Shown: positions 1 to 7,772 of the stretch, in pieces | Layout of the letters: each line of letters opens with the position of its first letter | How positions within the stretch are numbered: the stretch's first letter is position 1 | Origin: Faecalicatena sp. | GTDB taxonomy: Bacteria; Bacillota; Clostridia; Lachnospirales; Lachnospiraceae | Length of the DNA: 14,120 nucleotides | Assembly (NCBI GenBank): GCA_009774255.1 | Contig: VSNK01000139.1 | Location: 1-14,120, forward strand | Reading direction: 5' to 3' | The notes under the pieces: generated by a model | Database searches by the model: none | What the model was told of the DNA's origin: nothing | The model's input: the letters and a program-made list of their open reading frames with translations, nothing else | Translations under genes and position numbers: made by a program

Positions 1-73
1 TCGCCTCATTCAGCTTCCTTGCACATGAAAATTTATCCTGCGTGTAAGGTAGCGGTAATTATCGTGGGTTATA
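1..73. other. Unassigned flank outside the mobile element
   Basis: No gene can be assigned here. On the minus strand the reading frames are short and do not resemble the expected continuation of the GH3 C-terminal domain that lies on the other side of the adjacent element. The element therefore did not simply split a gene whose remainder is here; either a deletion accompanied the insertion or this is unrelated DNA. No obvious target-site duplication is visible across the element. Confidence 0.3.
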
Positions 74-238
74 CTAGTACATCATTGCGTATATAATGAT
101 GAATAATGTGACTGATATTTTTGTCAGGACAAGGCGGAGGAAAGAGGCGATGCGGTGGCATCGTTGATTGACGACAACGCAGTACTGGCAGAAATAGCAG
201 GTGCAGAATTCATCGTTAATTACGCAATGATGTACTAG
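74..238 (+). mobile_element. 165-bp MITE-like element with 18-bp terminal inverted repeats
   Basis: Positions 74-91 read CTAGTACATCATTGCGTA and 221-238 are the exact reverse complement; imperfect inverted similarity continues inward for about 20 more bases, including GATGAAT in both arms. The element is too short to encode a transposase. On the plus strand an open frame from 116 to 238 ends at the TAG inside the right terminal repeat and reads like protein (for example LIDDNAVLAEIAGAEF, then MMY and stop). The same frame and ending recur in the diverged copy at 14044-14120, which suggests a shared C-terminus of an IS-encoded protein of which this is an internally deleted derivative. GGG-rich bases lie just outside all three ends, so the true termini may extend a few bases further. 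The IS family is not recognised. Confidence 0.7.
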
Positions 239-392
239 ATCCCCCACTTCTTTCACAGCCAGCCCGGAGACTTCAAATCGGGTATAACTCAGCCCGTATC
301 CAAAGGGGAACTGCACCGCCGGAACAGAGCCTGATTTTATCTTCCAGTGTCATTTTACCGATGATTTCCTGTATCTGCTTCATAAATTTCAT
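239..392 (-). pseudogene. Remnant of a GH3 beta-glucosidase gene with the centre deleted
   Basis: On the minus strand an AGGAGG (394-399) precedes two in-frame ATGs, at 392 and 383. The one at 383 has the better spacing (10 bases) and opens a typical family 3 glycosidase N-terminus, with KMTLEDKIRLCSG ending near 318. About ten bases later, in a different frame, the sequence reads AVQFPFGYGLSYTRFEVSGL (about 319-255), the hallmark of the GH3 C-terminal region. Roughly two kilobases of catalytic sequence are therefore missing, the join is out of frame, and the 3' end is cut by the mobile element at 238. GH3 enzymes usually exceed 700 residues; this cannot make an active enzyme. It lies directly downstream of the GPH transporter on the same strand and was probably the second gene of that operon. 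Confidence 0.85.
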
Positions 393-406
393 TCCTCCTG
401 TTCAGA

Positions 407-434
407 AGGCAGGACATATCATGACATCCTGCCT
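407..434 (-). other. Intercistronic hairpin between transporter and GH3 remnant
   Basis: AGGCAGGA (407-414) and TCCTGCCT (427-434) form a perfect 8-bp stem with a 12-base loop. On the minus strand it follows the transporter stop by about 35 bases and is not followed by a T-run, so it is more likely an intercistronic mRNA stem-loop or a weak attenuator than a full terminator. Confidence 0.35.
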
Positions 435-468
435 GAAATACATATCCGCCTTAAAATGTTTATTTTTC

Positions 469-1869
469 TTATTTTGCGGCTTTTCTCTCTTTCAAAGCTG
501 TCACAATTTCTACATAATGTTTCTCAAGATCATAGTTGTGGAAGAGAATCGCCATGATCACAAAGAGCGCCAGCGGAATGTAGATCGCAAATGCGAAAAT
601 TGCAATATTTACACTTCCCGGCTGTGCTGCCGCGGCAGCATTATAGCCTGCAAGCGCCAGAAGCCATCCGATCAGCGAACCGCCGATCCCTGAACCGATC
701 TTAGAACCAAAGGAGCTTGCGCTGTTGGTCATACCGACCATGCGTTTTCCGAATTTCCAATCATTATACTCCACACAGTTGTTGACCATCGGCCCGGTCA
801 GGCACATCATCGGAATGGTTGCAAAGCCTGAAAAAAGCCCGCACCCGATGGTTGTAACGATGCTGTATGGTGTAAAAGCCCGGATCACCATCGCGATGGC
901 TCCGATCAGCGCTGACACTTTACAGGTCCTTGCCATGCCAAGTTTTTTCGTCATTGGTCCGACTATGATAAATCCTACCACTGTCGGAATCAGTCCAACC
1001 GCTCCCAAAAGGGCTACCAGATTGTCATTTCCAAGAATATACTTTGCAAAATATGTACCGCCGCCGGTAGACAATCCATAAGAAATATTCACAAACAGAT
1101 TCGCCAGAAGCATGATCACCCAGTACTTATTCTGAAAAAGCATCTTGATCGCTTCCACAAACGGCACCTGTTCTTCTTCCGTATCCTGCGGGTCAGCTTC
1201 TGCATCGGCAGCCCCGGAAGTCTCACGCGATGTTTTATACAAAATGAACAGGCTGGCAGCCGAAAGTACTGCAAATACAACCGCAACCTTAATCCATGCG
1301 CCCTGATCCCCGCCCAGCATATTGGTAATCGGGATCAGCAGAATCGCAATCACCATTCCGATCACATAACCGAATACGGTACGGACAATCCCCATTTTGC
1401 CGCGTTCTTCCACACTCTCCGTACGGATCGCCATGATCGCCCCGTATGGAATCGACACTGCCGTATAAACAACGGCACTGAGCAGTATATTCGTGACCAA
1501 AACATATCCCATCTGCAGGCTGCCCGGTGCATTCTTAGGCACGGTAAAGAGCATGATAATGATCACTGCCGCCGGAATCATCATTCTCAAAAACCATGGA
1601 CGGCATTTTCCTTTCGGAGAGTTCGTCATGTCCATGATCTTCCCCATAGCCAGATCCGAAAATGCATCCACAAATTTTGCCACTAGCAACATTGTTGCTA
1701 CCATACCCGCCGCAAGGCCTACCTTTTCAGTATAGAAGTAGGTAAGCTGCCCTACCAGATTTGCCATCACGTTCAGCGGAAGCTGCCCCAGACCGTCACC
1801 CAGATAATCTCCCAGACGCATTGTCTTTTGGATGCCCATACTGTCTTTTCCCAATGGTTTCTTTGCCAT
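469..1869 (-). CDS. GPH-family sugar:cation symporter (MFS_2)
   Basis: A 466-residue membrane protein of the glycoside-pentoside-hexuronide:cation symporter family (MelB/XynP-like), normal length with about 12 hydrophobic segments. The N-terminal GDYLGDGLGQLPLN resembles the family start. The segment KFVDAFSDLAMGKIMDMTN holds the DxxxD pair (Asp68, Asp72) and Asp80, followed by GKCRPW; in MelB the corresponding aspartates bind the coupling cation. A hydrophilic loop rich in Asp/Glu near residues 220-235 is the usual central cytoplasmic loop. The ATG at 1869 is preceded by GAGAGGA. Likely role: uptake of a small glycoside, probably a rhamnoside given the nearby GH78 enzyme, with Na+ or H+. It is divergent from the AraC regulator and carries the regulator's presumed tandem operator in its promoter. 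The substrate is inferred from context only. Confidence 0.93.
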   Translation of the reverse strand: MAKKPLGKDSMGIQKTMRLGDYLGDGLGQLPLNVMANLVGQLTYFYTEKVGLAAGMVATMLLVAKFVDAFSDLAMGKIMDMTNSPKGKCRPWFLRMMIPAAVIIIMLFTVPKNAPGSLQMGYVLVTNILLSAVVYTAVSIPYGAIMAIRTESVEERGKMGIVRTVFGYVIGMVIAILLIPITNMLGGDQGAWIKVAVVFAVLSAASLFILYKTSRETSGAADAEADPQDTEEEQVPFVEAIKMLFQNKYWVIMLLANLFVNISYGLSTGGGTYFAKYILGNDNLVALLGAVGLIPTVVGFIIVGPMTKKLGMARTCKVSALIGAIAMVIRAFTPYSIVTTIGCGLFSGFATIPMMCLTGPMVNNCVEYNDWKFGKRMVGMTNSASSFGSKIGSGIGGSLIGWLLALAGYNAAAAAQPGSVNIAIFAFAIYIPLALFVIMAILFHNYDLEKHYVEIVTALKERKAAK

Positions 1870-1916
1870 AATTTCATCGTCCTCTCATTCTTTATTTTTT
1901 ATAGATTTTTCTTGTC

Positions 1917-1928
1917 ATAAGCGCTTAT
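1917..1928. promoter_or_regulatory. cre-like palindrome in transporter leader
   Basis: ATAAGCGCTTAT is a perfect 12-bp palindrome centred on CG, with the AAGCGCTT core typical of CcpA cre sites and LacI-family operators. It lies 48 bases upstream of the transporter start and downstream of the proposed -10, a usual place for catabolite repression by roadblock. The outer TG...CA of the cre consensus is not matched, so either CcpA or another LacI-family protein is possible. Confidence 0.4.
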
Positions 1929-1944
1929 CTCATCTTGTAGCTCT

Positions 1945-1950
1945 ATTTTA
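1945..1950 (-). promoter_or_regulatory. Possible -10 box of the transporter promoter
   Basis: On the minus strand TAAAAT lies 19 bases downstream of the promoter-proximal AraC-type unit. The region 17 bases upstream offers only a poor -35, AAGACG, which overlaps that unit. A weak -35 covered by an activator site is what an AraC-dependent promoter looks like. Assigned by inspection only. Confidence 0.35.
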
Positions 1951-1969
1951 CAGAAAAAAGCAATTCCCG

Positions 1970-2009
1970 TCTTGTAATATTGAGCTATATCTTGTAAAAT
2001 TGAAAGCAA
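1970..2009. promoter_or_regulatory. Tandem 20-bp AraC-type operator, transporter/regulator intergenic region
   Basis: Two head-to-tail 20-bp units begin at 1970 and 1990. Their first 13 bases are TCTTGTAATATTG and TCTTGTAAAATTG, with one mismatch. A further TCTTGTA is at 1933-1939. Direct repeats two helical turns apart are the usual binding geometry of AraC-family activators. The same arrangement, same period and same orientation relative to the gene, occurs before the GH78 operon. The pair lies between the transporter and the araC-type gene, so it could also serve autoregulation. Confidence 0.6.
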
Positions 2010-2057
2010 ACCAACAAATCACATCAATTTATAAAAAATAGTATGGGAGGCATTCCT

Positions 2058-3236
2058 ATGAATGACATGGTTTCCTATTTAAAATTGGTGTATCAGAGTA
2101 TTTATCTGCCGCTTCACTATTATAAAGACGGCAAATGCCTTCTGCAGATTCCCATGCCGGAAGAAGATTTTGATTTCACGGAAGTCTTTTTACCTCTTCT
2201 CACTCAGACGAAAAAGAAGATGCATTATATCATCTCCGATGAATTCCTTTATTTTGGAATTGTACGCAATTTTTCGACGGGAGAAGACATTGTTCTGGGA
2301 CCGGCCTGCACCACACACATTGGCCCAAACGAGCTGCCGCGCATTATGGTGGAATGTTCAATCTCCGCGGAACATACGGATGCCGTCCGGAATTATTTCC
2401 AGATCCTGCCGCCCTTTTCACATAACCGTTTTTTACACCTGCTCTCCCTCGTCAACGCCGGTCTGAATCAGGAAGTGGAGGAACCGTTTCTTTATTTTGG
2501 ATATGCCGATGACCATTCTGCGGCCGCGATCAATGAAAAGCATGCGTCTAAGCTGTATGACGCAAAGGAAGAGGAAATCTTCCATAATTCCTACCAGTTT
2601 GAACAGCAGCTCTATCATTATGTAGAAACCGGCAATGTGGAAGCGCTCAAAAGTATACCCTCCACGAACATTATGACCGGCCCCATCGGCGAAACGACCC
2701 TCCGGCAGGAAAAGAATCTGCTGATCACCCTTGTCACTTTACTGACAAGACACAGCATCCTTGGGGGACTTGATGTGGAAACCGCCTATCAATTAAGTGA
2801 TACTTATATACAGGAGTCCGAGCATGCTCAGTCCGTGGACACGGTAAAGCGGTTGTGCTACTCCGCCCTTCTGGATTTCACCAGGCGGGTCGCGGCAAAC
2901 AAAATACCCCAGGGGATGTCCCCGGATATTTTTCAATGCATCCAGTTTATATCCACCCACACCAATCAGCCGCTTTCGGTTGATGATGTTGCGGAAGCGG
3001 TGGGCAAGAGTCGTTCCTATCTGTCAAAGAAGTTTAAAAAAGAATTGGGATTTAACCTGAGTGATTTTATCATGCGCAGAAAGCTGGAGGAAGGAAAAAG
3101 CCTGCTCGCTTACACGGAGAAATCCATCAGTGAGATCAGCGAATATCTGTGCTTTTCCTCCCAATCCTATTTCCAGAATGTATTTAAGAAAAAATATCAT
3201 GTAACGCCTTCTGAATATAGAAAATCCATGCGGTAA
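2058..3236 (+). CDS. AraC/YesN-family transcriptional regulator
   Basis: I chose the ATG at 2058 because GGGAGG (2045-2050) sits 7 bases before it; the upstream in-frame ATG at 2043 overlaps this ribosome site. The product has 392 residues. Residues 1 to about 160 form a ligand-sensing region of the kind found in Clostridia YesN-like regulators. A helical linker around 172-200 contains QLYHYVETGNVEALKSI. The last ~100 residues are a double helix-turn-helix DNA-binding domain (first HTH about 306-326, second about 356-376) closing with the family signature SYFQNVFKKKYHVTPSEYR. There is no transmembrane segment, so it is a cytoplasmic sensor and not a receptor-type YesN. It is divergent from the sugar symporter and adjacent to the GH78 operon. 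Probable role: inducer-dependent activator of both units through the tandem 20-bp sites. The inducer is unknown. Confidence 0.93.
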   Translation: MNDMVSYLKLVYQSIYLPLHYYKDGKCLLQIPMPEEDFDFTEVFLPLLTQTKKKMHYIISDEFLYFGIVRNFSTGEDIVLGPACTTHIGPNELPRIMVECSISAEHTDAVRNYFQILPPFSHNRFLHLLSLVNAGLNQEVEEPFLYFGYADDHSAAAINEKHASKLYDAKEEEIFHNSYQFEQQLYHYVETGNVEALKSIPSTNIMTGPIGETTLRQEKNLLITLVTLLTRHSILGGLDVETAYQLSDTYIQESEHAQSVDTVKRLCYSALLDFTRRVAANKIPQGMSPDIFQCIQFISTHTNQPLSVDDVAEAVGKSRSYLSKKFKKELGFNLSDFIMRRKLEEGKSLLAYTEKSISEISEYLCFSSQSYFQNVFKKKYHVTPSEYRKSMR

Positions 3237-3251
3237 CGTGCATGGATTTTC
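3220..3251. terminator. Bidirectional hairpin terminator between convergent genes
   Basis: GAAAATCCATGC (3220-3231) and GCATGGATTTTC (3240-3251) form a perfect 12-bp stem with an 8-base loop. The stem overlaps the last codons and stop of the AraC gene and ends 49 bases from the stop of the convergent DUF4038 gene. Each descending arm ends in TTTTC, so it can work in both directions, though the T-run is short. Confidence 0.65.
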
Positions 3252-3300
3252 CGTATCAGTATCAAATCGGCATCAAATCAGCAATTTCACCGTACCATTT

Positions 3301-4857
3301 TTACAGGTCGGCCTCTGAAACTCGTTTTACCTTTCTGGCCAGCACTGCGATGCCTTCCTTCCCAGGCAGTTCAACTTCTATCTCCCCGGATACGTTGTAA
3401 AGCAAAGTTTTCCGGGTCATCTCCCAAGCGTCGATCACTTCCACATCATACCTGTTTTCTTCCGGAAGCTCCAACTTGCCCCGACAGGTGCAGTGTCTGC
3501 CGTAGTATTTCATATAGGCTTCGTCCCCACAGTTTCCGGCAAATTCCCGATCGGAATCAAGCATTCCTTTCGCCTCGTCCCATGAAACCTTCATCAGCAG
3601 ACGCACAAAGGGTATTTTCCTCTGCTCTTCCGGGATGTTCGCCCGCAGTCCTTCAAAGGTCTCTTCCGTGTAATCTCTTCCACTGAAAGTAAGCGGCCCC
3701 GGCAGGGATTCCAGGAGTTCCCGCAGAAACCGTATCCGGGACGGGCTTTCCCCGATGAGGGTTCCGCCCTTACTCCACCAGAGAATTTCCTCCTCATTCA
3801 AGAAGGTCTCCCCGTGGGTGCAGTATCCGCCCTGCATACATACGGTCCAGATACGGTTGACCAGCTCGAATCCGGAAATATTTCCCCAGCCAAACGGTAC
3901 ATTTCCCTCATAGCAGCATTCATCGATTATCAGAGGCTTCCCGAATTTTTTAATCTCTGCACTGACGTGATCCAGGGCGGAGGTCTGTAGACAGATATGG
4001 GTTGTGTATGGATTGCTGAAATCCCACGGCCGAACAATCTGATGATTGCTCAGCAGATGCCCGTAGGGGTCGTTTTCATGTAGAAATTTTGCAAATGCTT
4101 CCCATTCTTCCATCCCATATTCCATCAGGTCGTATTCATTTGCCAGGCTCCACCAGACGTTGGGGAACGCGCTCAGCCGGCGCGCTACATAATCCAGATA
4201 AATAAGCGCCTCTTCCCTGGACAGTCGGGAAAATCCCCAACAGTCATAGGGATGGAACAGAATCAGGTCGCACTGAATCCCCATCTGGTCCAGACGCAGG
4301 ATGTGATTCTCCAGACGCGCCCAGAATAACGGATTCGGTTTTTCTATATCCCACGCTTCGTCCCTCTTTTCAAACGCAAAACACGGCGGTTCGTTATGGT
4401 TGTAGTCATAATGCTTTGGAAACACGCACATTCGGACTTTATTGAAAGTACCTTTTCCCAGTGTCTCAAAGGTCCGCTCCACCAGGACGTCCTCCTGATG
4501 GGAAAGAGCGTAGACGGTAGTCCCGAAGGGATAGAAGCAGGTTCCGTCCGCATATTGGAAATGTGTACCTGCCGGGCGTACCATCCCGTGCCTTCCCGGT
4601 GCGGCGGGTTCTACGTCCACACTTCCGGACAGCCCAATTTTTTCACCGGCTCCGTCTGTACCGCTGATCTGGTATCTGCAGTTGCCCACTTCCTCCGGAC
4701 AGAATCGAACCACCCAGGTCCCGTTTCCGGCATAAAATCCTTTCACCTCTGTCCTGTTTCCGTTGACCTCAAATATCCCTTTCAGATTCACGTCCACGCG
4801 GGAGCTTTGGGGCTCCGGCGCCTGGAGTTTTACTTCGAATAATTCATATTGACGCAT
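3301..4857 (-). CDS. DUF5060-DUF4038-DUF5605 glycoside hydrolase-like protein
   Basis: A 518-residue protein without signal peptide. Residues 1-85 form a beta-rich DUF5060-type N-terminal domain (VNLKGIFEVNG, GTWVVRFCPEEVGNCRY). Residues ~95-390 are a DUF4038-type TIM barrel (FYPFGTTVYALSHQ, FNKVRMCVFPKHYDYN). Residues ~400-515 resemble DUF5605 (YDVEVIDAWEMTRK). In clan GH-A manner, Glu241 in WWSLANEYDL is the likely acid/base and Glu313 in PLIIDECCYEG the likely nucleophile. DUF4038 relatives include the apiosidase-type GH140 enzymes, but most of the family is uncharacterised. The gene starts 35 bases after the GH78 stop, with AAGGAAA before the ATG at 4857, so the two are co-transcribed. 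I infer cytoplasmic hydrolysis of a second sugar linked to rhamnose. The exact specificity cannot be read from sequence. Confidence 0.85.
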   Translation of the reverse strand: MRQYELFEVKLQAPEPQSSRVDVNLKGIFEVNGNRTEVKGFYAGNGTWVVRFCPEEVGNCRYQISGTDGAGEKIGLSGSVDVEPAAPGRHGMVRPAGTHFQYADGTCFYPFGTTVYALSHQEDVLVERTFETLGKGTFNKVRMCVFPKHYDYNHNEPPCFAFEKRDEAWDIEKPNPLFWARLENHILRLDQMGIQCDLILFHPYDCWGFSRLSREEALIYLDYVARRLSAFPNVWWSLANEYDLMEYGMEEWEAFAKFLHENDPYGHLLSNHQIVRPWDFSNPYTTHICLQTSALDHVSAEIKKFGKPLIIDECCYEGNVPFGWGNISGFELVNRIWTVCMQGGYCTHGETFLNEEEILWWSKGGTLIGESPSRIRFLRELLESLPGPLTFSGRDYTEETFEGLRANIPEEQRKIPFVRLLMKVSWDEAKGMLDSDREFAGNCGDEAYMKYYGRHCTCRGKLELPEENRYDVEVIDAWEMTRKTLLYNVSGEIEVELPGKEGIAVLARKVKRVSEADL

Positions 4858-4892
4858 TTCATTATTTCCTTTCCATATATGCGATTCTATTT

Positions 4893-7697
4893 TCAGTCAT
4901 TCCGTATGGCTGTTTCTCGGTCAGGAGCCTCTTCCTCCTCATTCAACGCGTTGATTACCGCTTCGTACAGGGGACGGGCTTCAGGCGCGGCGCCGAGCAT
5001 CTCTGCAAAGGTCATCTGGTAAGCGAATTGGATCATCGGCCCATCCAGTATTCCCGGCGCCATCTTGTTGAACATCTCCACCGCAAGGGGCTGTGCCAGC
5101 ACTTCCGAGAGCGTACTGTCCAGACTGAAACGTTTGACTTCCAGGCTGGTCTCCGTGCCGTATTCGTATTCATAGGTTCCGGAGCCGAGCGTGATCTGCC
5201 CCTCCTTTTCCGGCAGGATCAATACTGCCGAGGTATTGGCCGGCACCTGCACATAGACACGGATCTTTCCGTTTTTGCAGGAGGTCCGCACCTTGATTGT
5301 TCCATATACGGATTCGAAGCTGACCTCAGTTTCCTCAATTCCTTTCACGAACATCGGCCTCACCTGAAATTTTTTATATCCGGGCTCAAGCTGGGATAAG
5401 CCCGCTGCCTTCCTGTACAGCCAGTCTCCCACGGAGCCGTAGGCATAGTGGTTCAGCGAGTTCATCCCCGATTCGTCAAAAGAGCCGTCCTGTTTGATTG
5501 AATCCCACCGTTCCCATATGGTCGTGGCCCCCTTGTTGACAGCGTACAGCCAGGAGGGATAGTCTTCTTTCATAAATAAATTCGCTGCCATTTCATGCGC
5601 CCCGTTTTCCGACAGGGCATGGCAGATATACGGCGTCCCTACAAATCCTGTGGCCAAATGGTTTTTGTGGTTTTCAATATTGGTCAGCAGGGACTTGAGG
5701 ATCCTTGGCCTGTCTTTCTCCCGCGCCAGGTTAAAATACAACGACAATACCGCCCCGGTCTGCGTCTCACTTACAATCCGCCCGGTCTGCGTGTAGTATT
5801 CCATCTGGAATGCCTCCAAGGTCTGATCGTAAAGCTGTGCGTACTTTTGCGCTTCCTCTTTTTTGCCGAGGACCTCCGCGCTTCTTTTTACAAGATCGGT
5901 AACGTAAAGATAATACGCGTTTGCGATCATGTATTTGTCCGTGGCGCCTGTGCGGTCCGCGCTCTCTTCCTTGTCTAGAGCCAGCCAGTCGCCATACTGG
6001 AAGCCGGACTGCCATAACCCGTTTTCCCCGCAGTGTGCCTGGATATAATCTACCCATTCGTACATACATTTCCAGTTTTCCGCGAGAATCCGCCTGTCCC
6101 CGTAAATCTGGTAGACCACCCAGGGGACGATCACCGCCACATCACTCCATGCCGCCGCACTGTACTGTTCCAGGATATCCGGCACAACATGGGGCACCCC
6201 TTTTTCAAGGGAGGACTCTGCCGCCACGTCCCGCATCCATTTGCTGAAAAATAACGCCGTATTCCTGTTAAATGCCGCTGTCCATGAGAAAATCTGCGCG
6301 TCCCCGGTCCATCCCAGCCGTTCATCCCTCTGGGGGCAGTCTGTCGGAATATCCAGGAAATTATCCCTCTGGCTCCACTCAATGTTGCTCTGGAGCTGAT
6401 TTACTTTTGGATTGGAGGTCCGAAAGCTCCCGGTTTTTTCCATGTCCGAATGAAGCACGCATGCGGTAAACTGCCCCGGCTCCATGGATTCCATGCCCTC
6501 CACGCAGATATACCGGAATCCGTGAAATGTAAAATGCGGATGGAAAATCTGATCCTGCCCATTGCAGATATAGGTATCCACGGATTTCGCCTGCCGCAGT
6601 GTTTCCGGATAAAAGTTTCCGTCTTTATCCAATGTCTCCGCATGGCGGACCACAATTTTCTGCCCCTTTTCTCCATGTACATGGATTTCGGCAAAGCCTG
6701 TGAGATTCTGTCCAAAGTCAACCAGCTTCTCTCCCTTCGGCGTAACAAGTAATTCTCTGGCAGGGATTTTTTCCGTGATCCGGACCGGTTCATTTTCCTG
6801 TGCGGTCAGGATGGATTTATCAAAATCCATCACAGATACCTGGCCTGTCCTGGTCTCTGGCGAATCTGTGTCCACGATCTCTCCCATATAGATCTCGCTG
6901 TAACGGATCTCCCCGGTTCGAACCTCCCAGCTTTGATCTGTTGCAATGCTCTCCCTGCTCCCGTCTTCATATACGATACGCAGCTCCAAAAACGCGGCAG
7001 TTCGGTCGCCATACTGATCCGGCTGACAATAAAATCCCAGTATTCCTTTATACCAGCCGTTGCCCACCGTCATTTCAATCCGATTTTCCCGGGAAAGCTG
7101 CTCCGTGACATCATAAATCTGATATTGGAGCCTGTGGCGGTAGCTCGTCCAGCCAGGAGCCATATAGTAGTCCTCTACCCTTTTTCCGTTCAGGCAGACT
7201 TCATAAACACCATAAGCCGTAGCATACAGCCTTGCACTGACGACTTTTTTGTTCAGGGTAAACGCTTTGCAGAATACCGGGCAGGCAGTCTCCTCTTTTT
7301 CAAAATTATGGGTGATCATTTCCGCGCGGAAGCTGTGATTGTCTAAAATTCCGGTCTCAAATGCTGTTTCCGCATATGCGGTGTTCCCATGGTTATCTTC
7401 TACCTGGATTCGAACCCTGTAAAAGCATTCCGGTTCCAGTTCTTTACCTTCATATTCCAGAAGGATCGATTCATCCGACTCTGTCATGCCGGTATCCCAG
7501 ACTATCTCTCCAGGCGACTGTTCCAATCCTTCCGGCTGGGATCCTAAATTTGAAATACATTTTGTTACGATGACCCGATAGCTCTTTTGCACGGTATCTT
7601 TCTCATCCGATTCCATTTTCCATGAAAACCGCGGCTTTTTTACGGAAAGCCCAATAGGGTTCTTTCGGTATTCTACTCGTATGCCTCTTAATTTCAT
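4893..7697 (-). CDS. GH78 alpha-L-rhamnosidase with C-terminal helical tail
   Basis: A 934-residue family 78 glycoside hydrolase releasing terminal alpha-L-rhamnose by inversion. N-terminal beta domains carry YRKNPIGL and PRFSW (10-26) and then the conserved YEVCLNGKRV...APGWTSY (165-185) and GNGWYKG (212-218). The (alpha/alpha)6 barrel starts near 430 and contains DCPQRDERLGWTGDAQ (453-468), whose Glu459 aligns with the general acid. GATTIWERWDS (723-733) holds Glu729, the presumed general base, and HYAYGSVGDWLY (750-761) is also typical. No signal peptide, so it is cytoplasmic and acts on imported small rhamnosides. Residues ~857-903 add a helical tail (LDSTLSEVL, MAPGI, MTFAEML), followed by an acidic end. 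The start at 7697 has AAGGAG 8 bases upstream. It is the first gene of the operon with the DUF4038 protein; its promoter carries the tandem AraC-type units. Confidence 0.96.
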   Translation of the reverse strand: MKLRGIRVEYRKNPIGLSVKKPRFSWKMESDEKDTVQKSYRVIVTKCISNLGSQPEGLEQSPGEIVWDTGMTESDESILLEYEGKELEPECFYRVRIQVEDNHGNTAYAETAFETGILDNHSFRAEMITHNFEKEETACPVFCKAFTLNKKVVSARLYATAYGVYEVCLNGKRVEDYYMAPGWTSYRHRLQYQIYDVTEQLSRENRIEMTVGNGWYKGILGFYCQPDQYGDRTAAFLELRIVYEDGSRESIATDQSWEVRTGEIRYSEIYMGEIVDTDSPETRTGQVSVMDFDKSILTAQENEPVRITEKIPARELLVTPKGEKLVDFGQNLTGFAEIHVHGEKGQKIVVRHAETLDKDGNFYPETLRQAKSVDTYICNGQDQIFHPHFTFHGFRYICVEGMESMEPGQFTACVLHSDMEKTGSFRTSNPKVNQLQSNIEWSQRDNFLDIPTDCPQRDERLGWTGDAQIFSWTAAFNRNTALFFSKWMRDVAAESSLEKGVPHVVPDILEQYSAAAWSDVAVIVPWVVYQIYGDRRILAENWKCMYEWVDYIQAHCGENGLWQSGFQYGDWLALDKEESADRTGATDKYMIANAYYLYVTDLVKRSAEVLGKKEEAQKYAQLYDQTLEAFQMEYYTQTGRIVSETQTGAVLSLYFNLAREKDRPRILKSLLTNIENHKNHLATGFVGTPYICHALSENGAHEMAANLFMKEDYPSWLYAVNKGATTIWERWDSIKQDGSFDESGMNSLNHYAYGSVGDWLYRKAAGLSQLEPGYKKFQVRPMFVKGIEETEVSFESVYGTIKVRTSCKNGKIRVYVQVPANTSAVLILPEKEGQITLGSGTYEYEYGTETSLEVKRFSLDSTLSEVLAQPLAVEMFNKMAPGILDGPMIQFAYQMTFAEMLGAAPEARPLYEAVINALNEEEEAPDRETAIRND

Positions 7698-7740
7698 TGT
7701 TTTTACTCCTTTTCCTGAACTTATGCCATGTAATTGCTGT

Positions 7741-7753
7741 TTTATACAGTATA
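7741..7753 (-). promoter_or_regulatory. -10 region of the GH78 operon promoter
   Basis: On the minus strand this reads TATACTGTATAAA, offering TATACT (7753-7748) or TATAAA (7746-7741) as -10. No good -35 is found 17 bases upstream of either. The AraC-type proximal unit ends 21-28 bases upstream, consistent with an activator replacing -35 recognition. Confidence 0.5.
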
Positions 7754-7772
7754 CAGAAATCTGCCGAAAAAG

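Noticed and set aside
361..693. 110-residue plus-strand open frame
   Set aside because: It runs antisense to the GH3 start and the transporter C-terminus and shows no protein family features.
2043..2057. Upstream ATG for the AraC regulator
   Set aside because: It overlaps the GGGAGG that serves the ATG at 2058 and has no ribosome site of its own.
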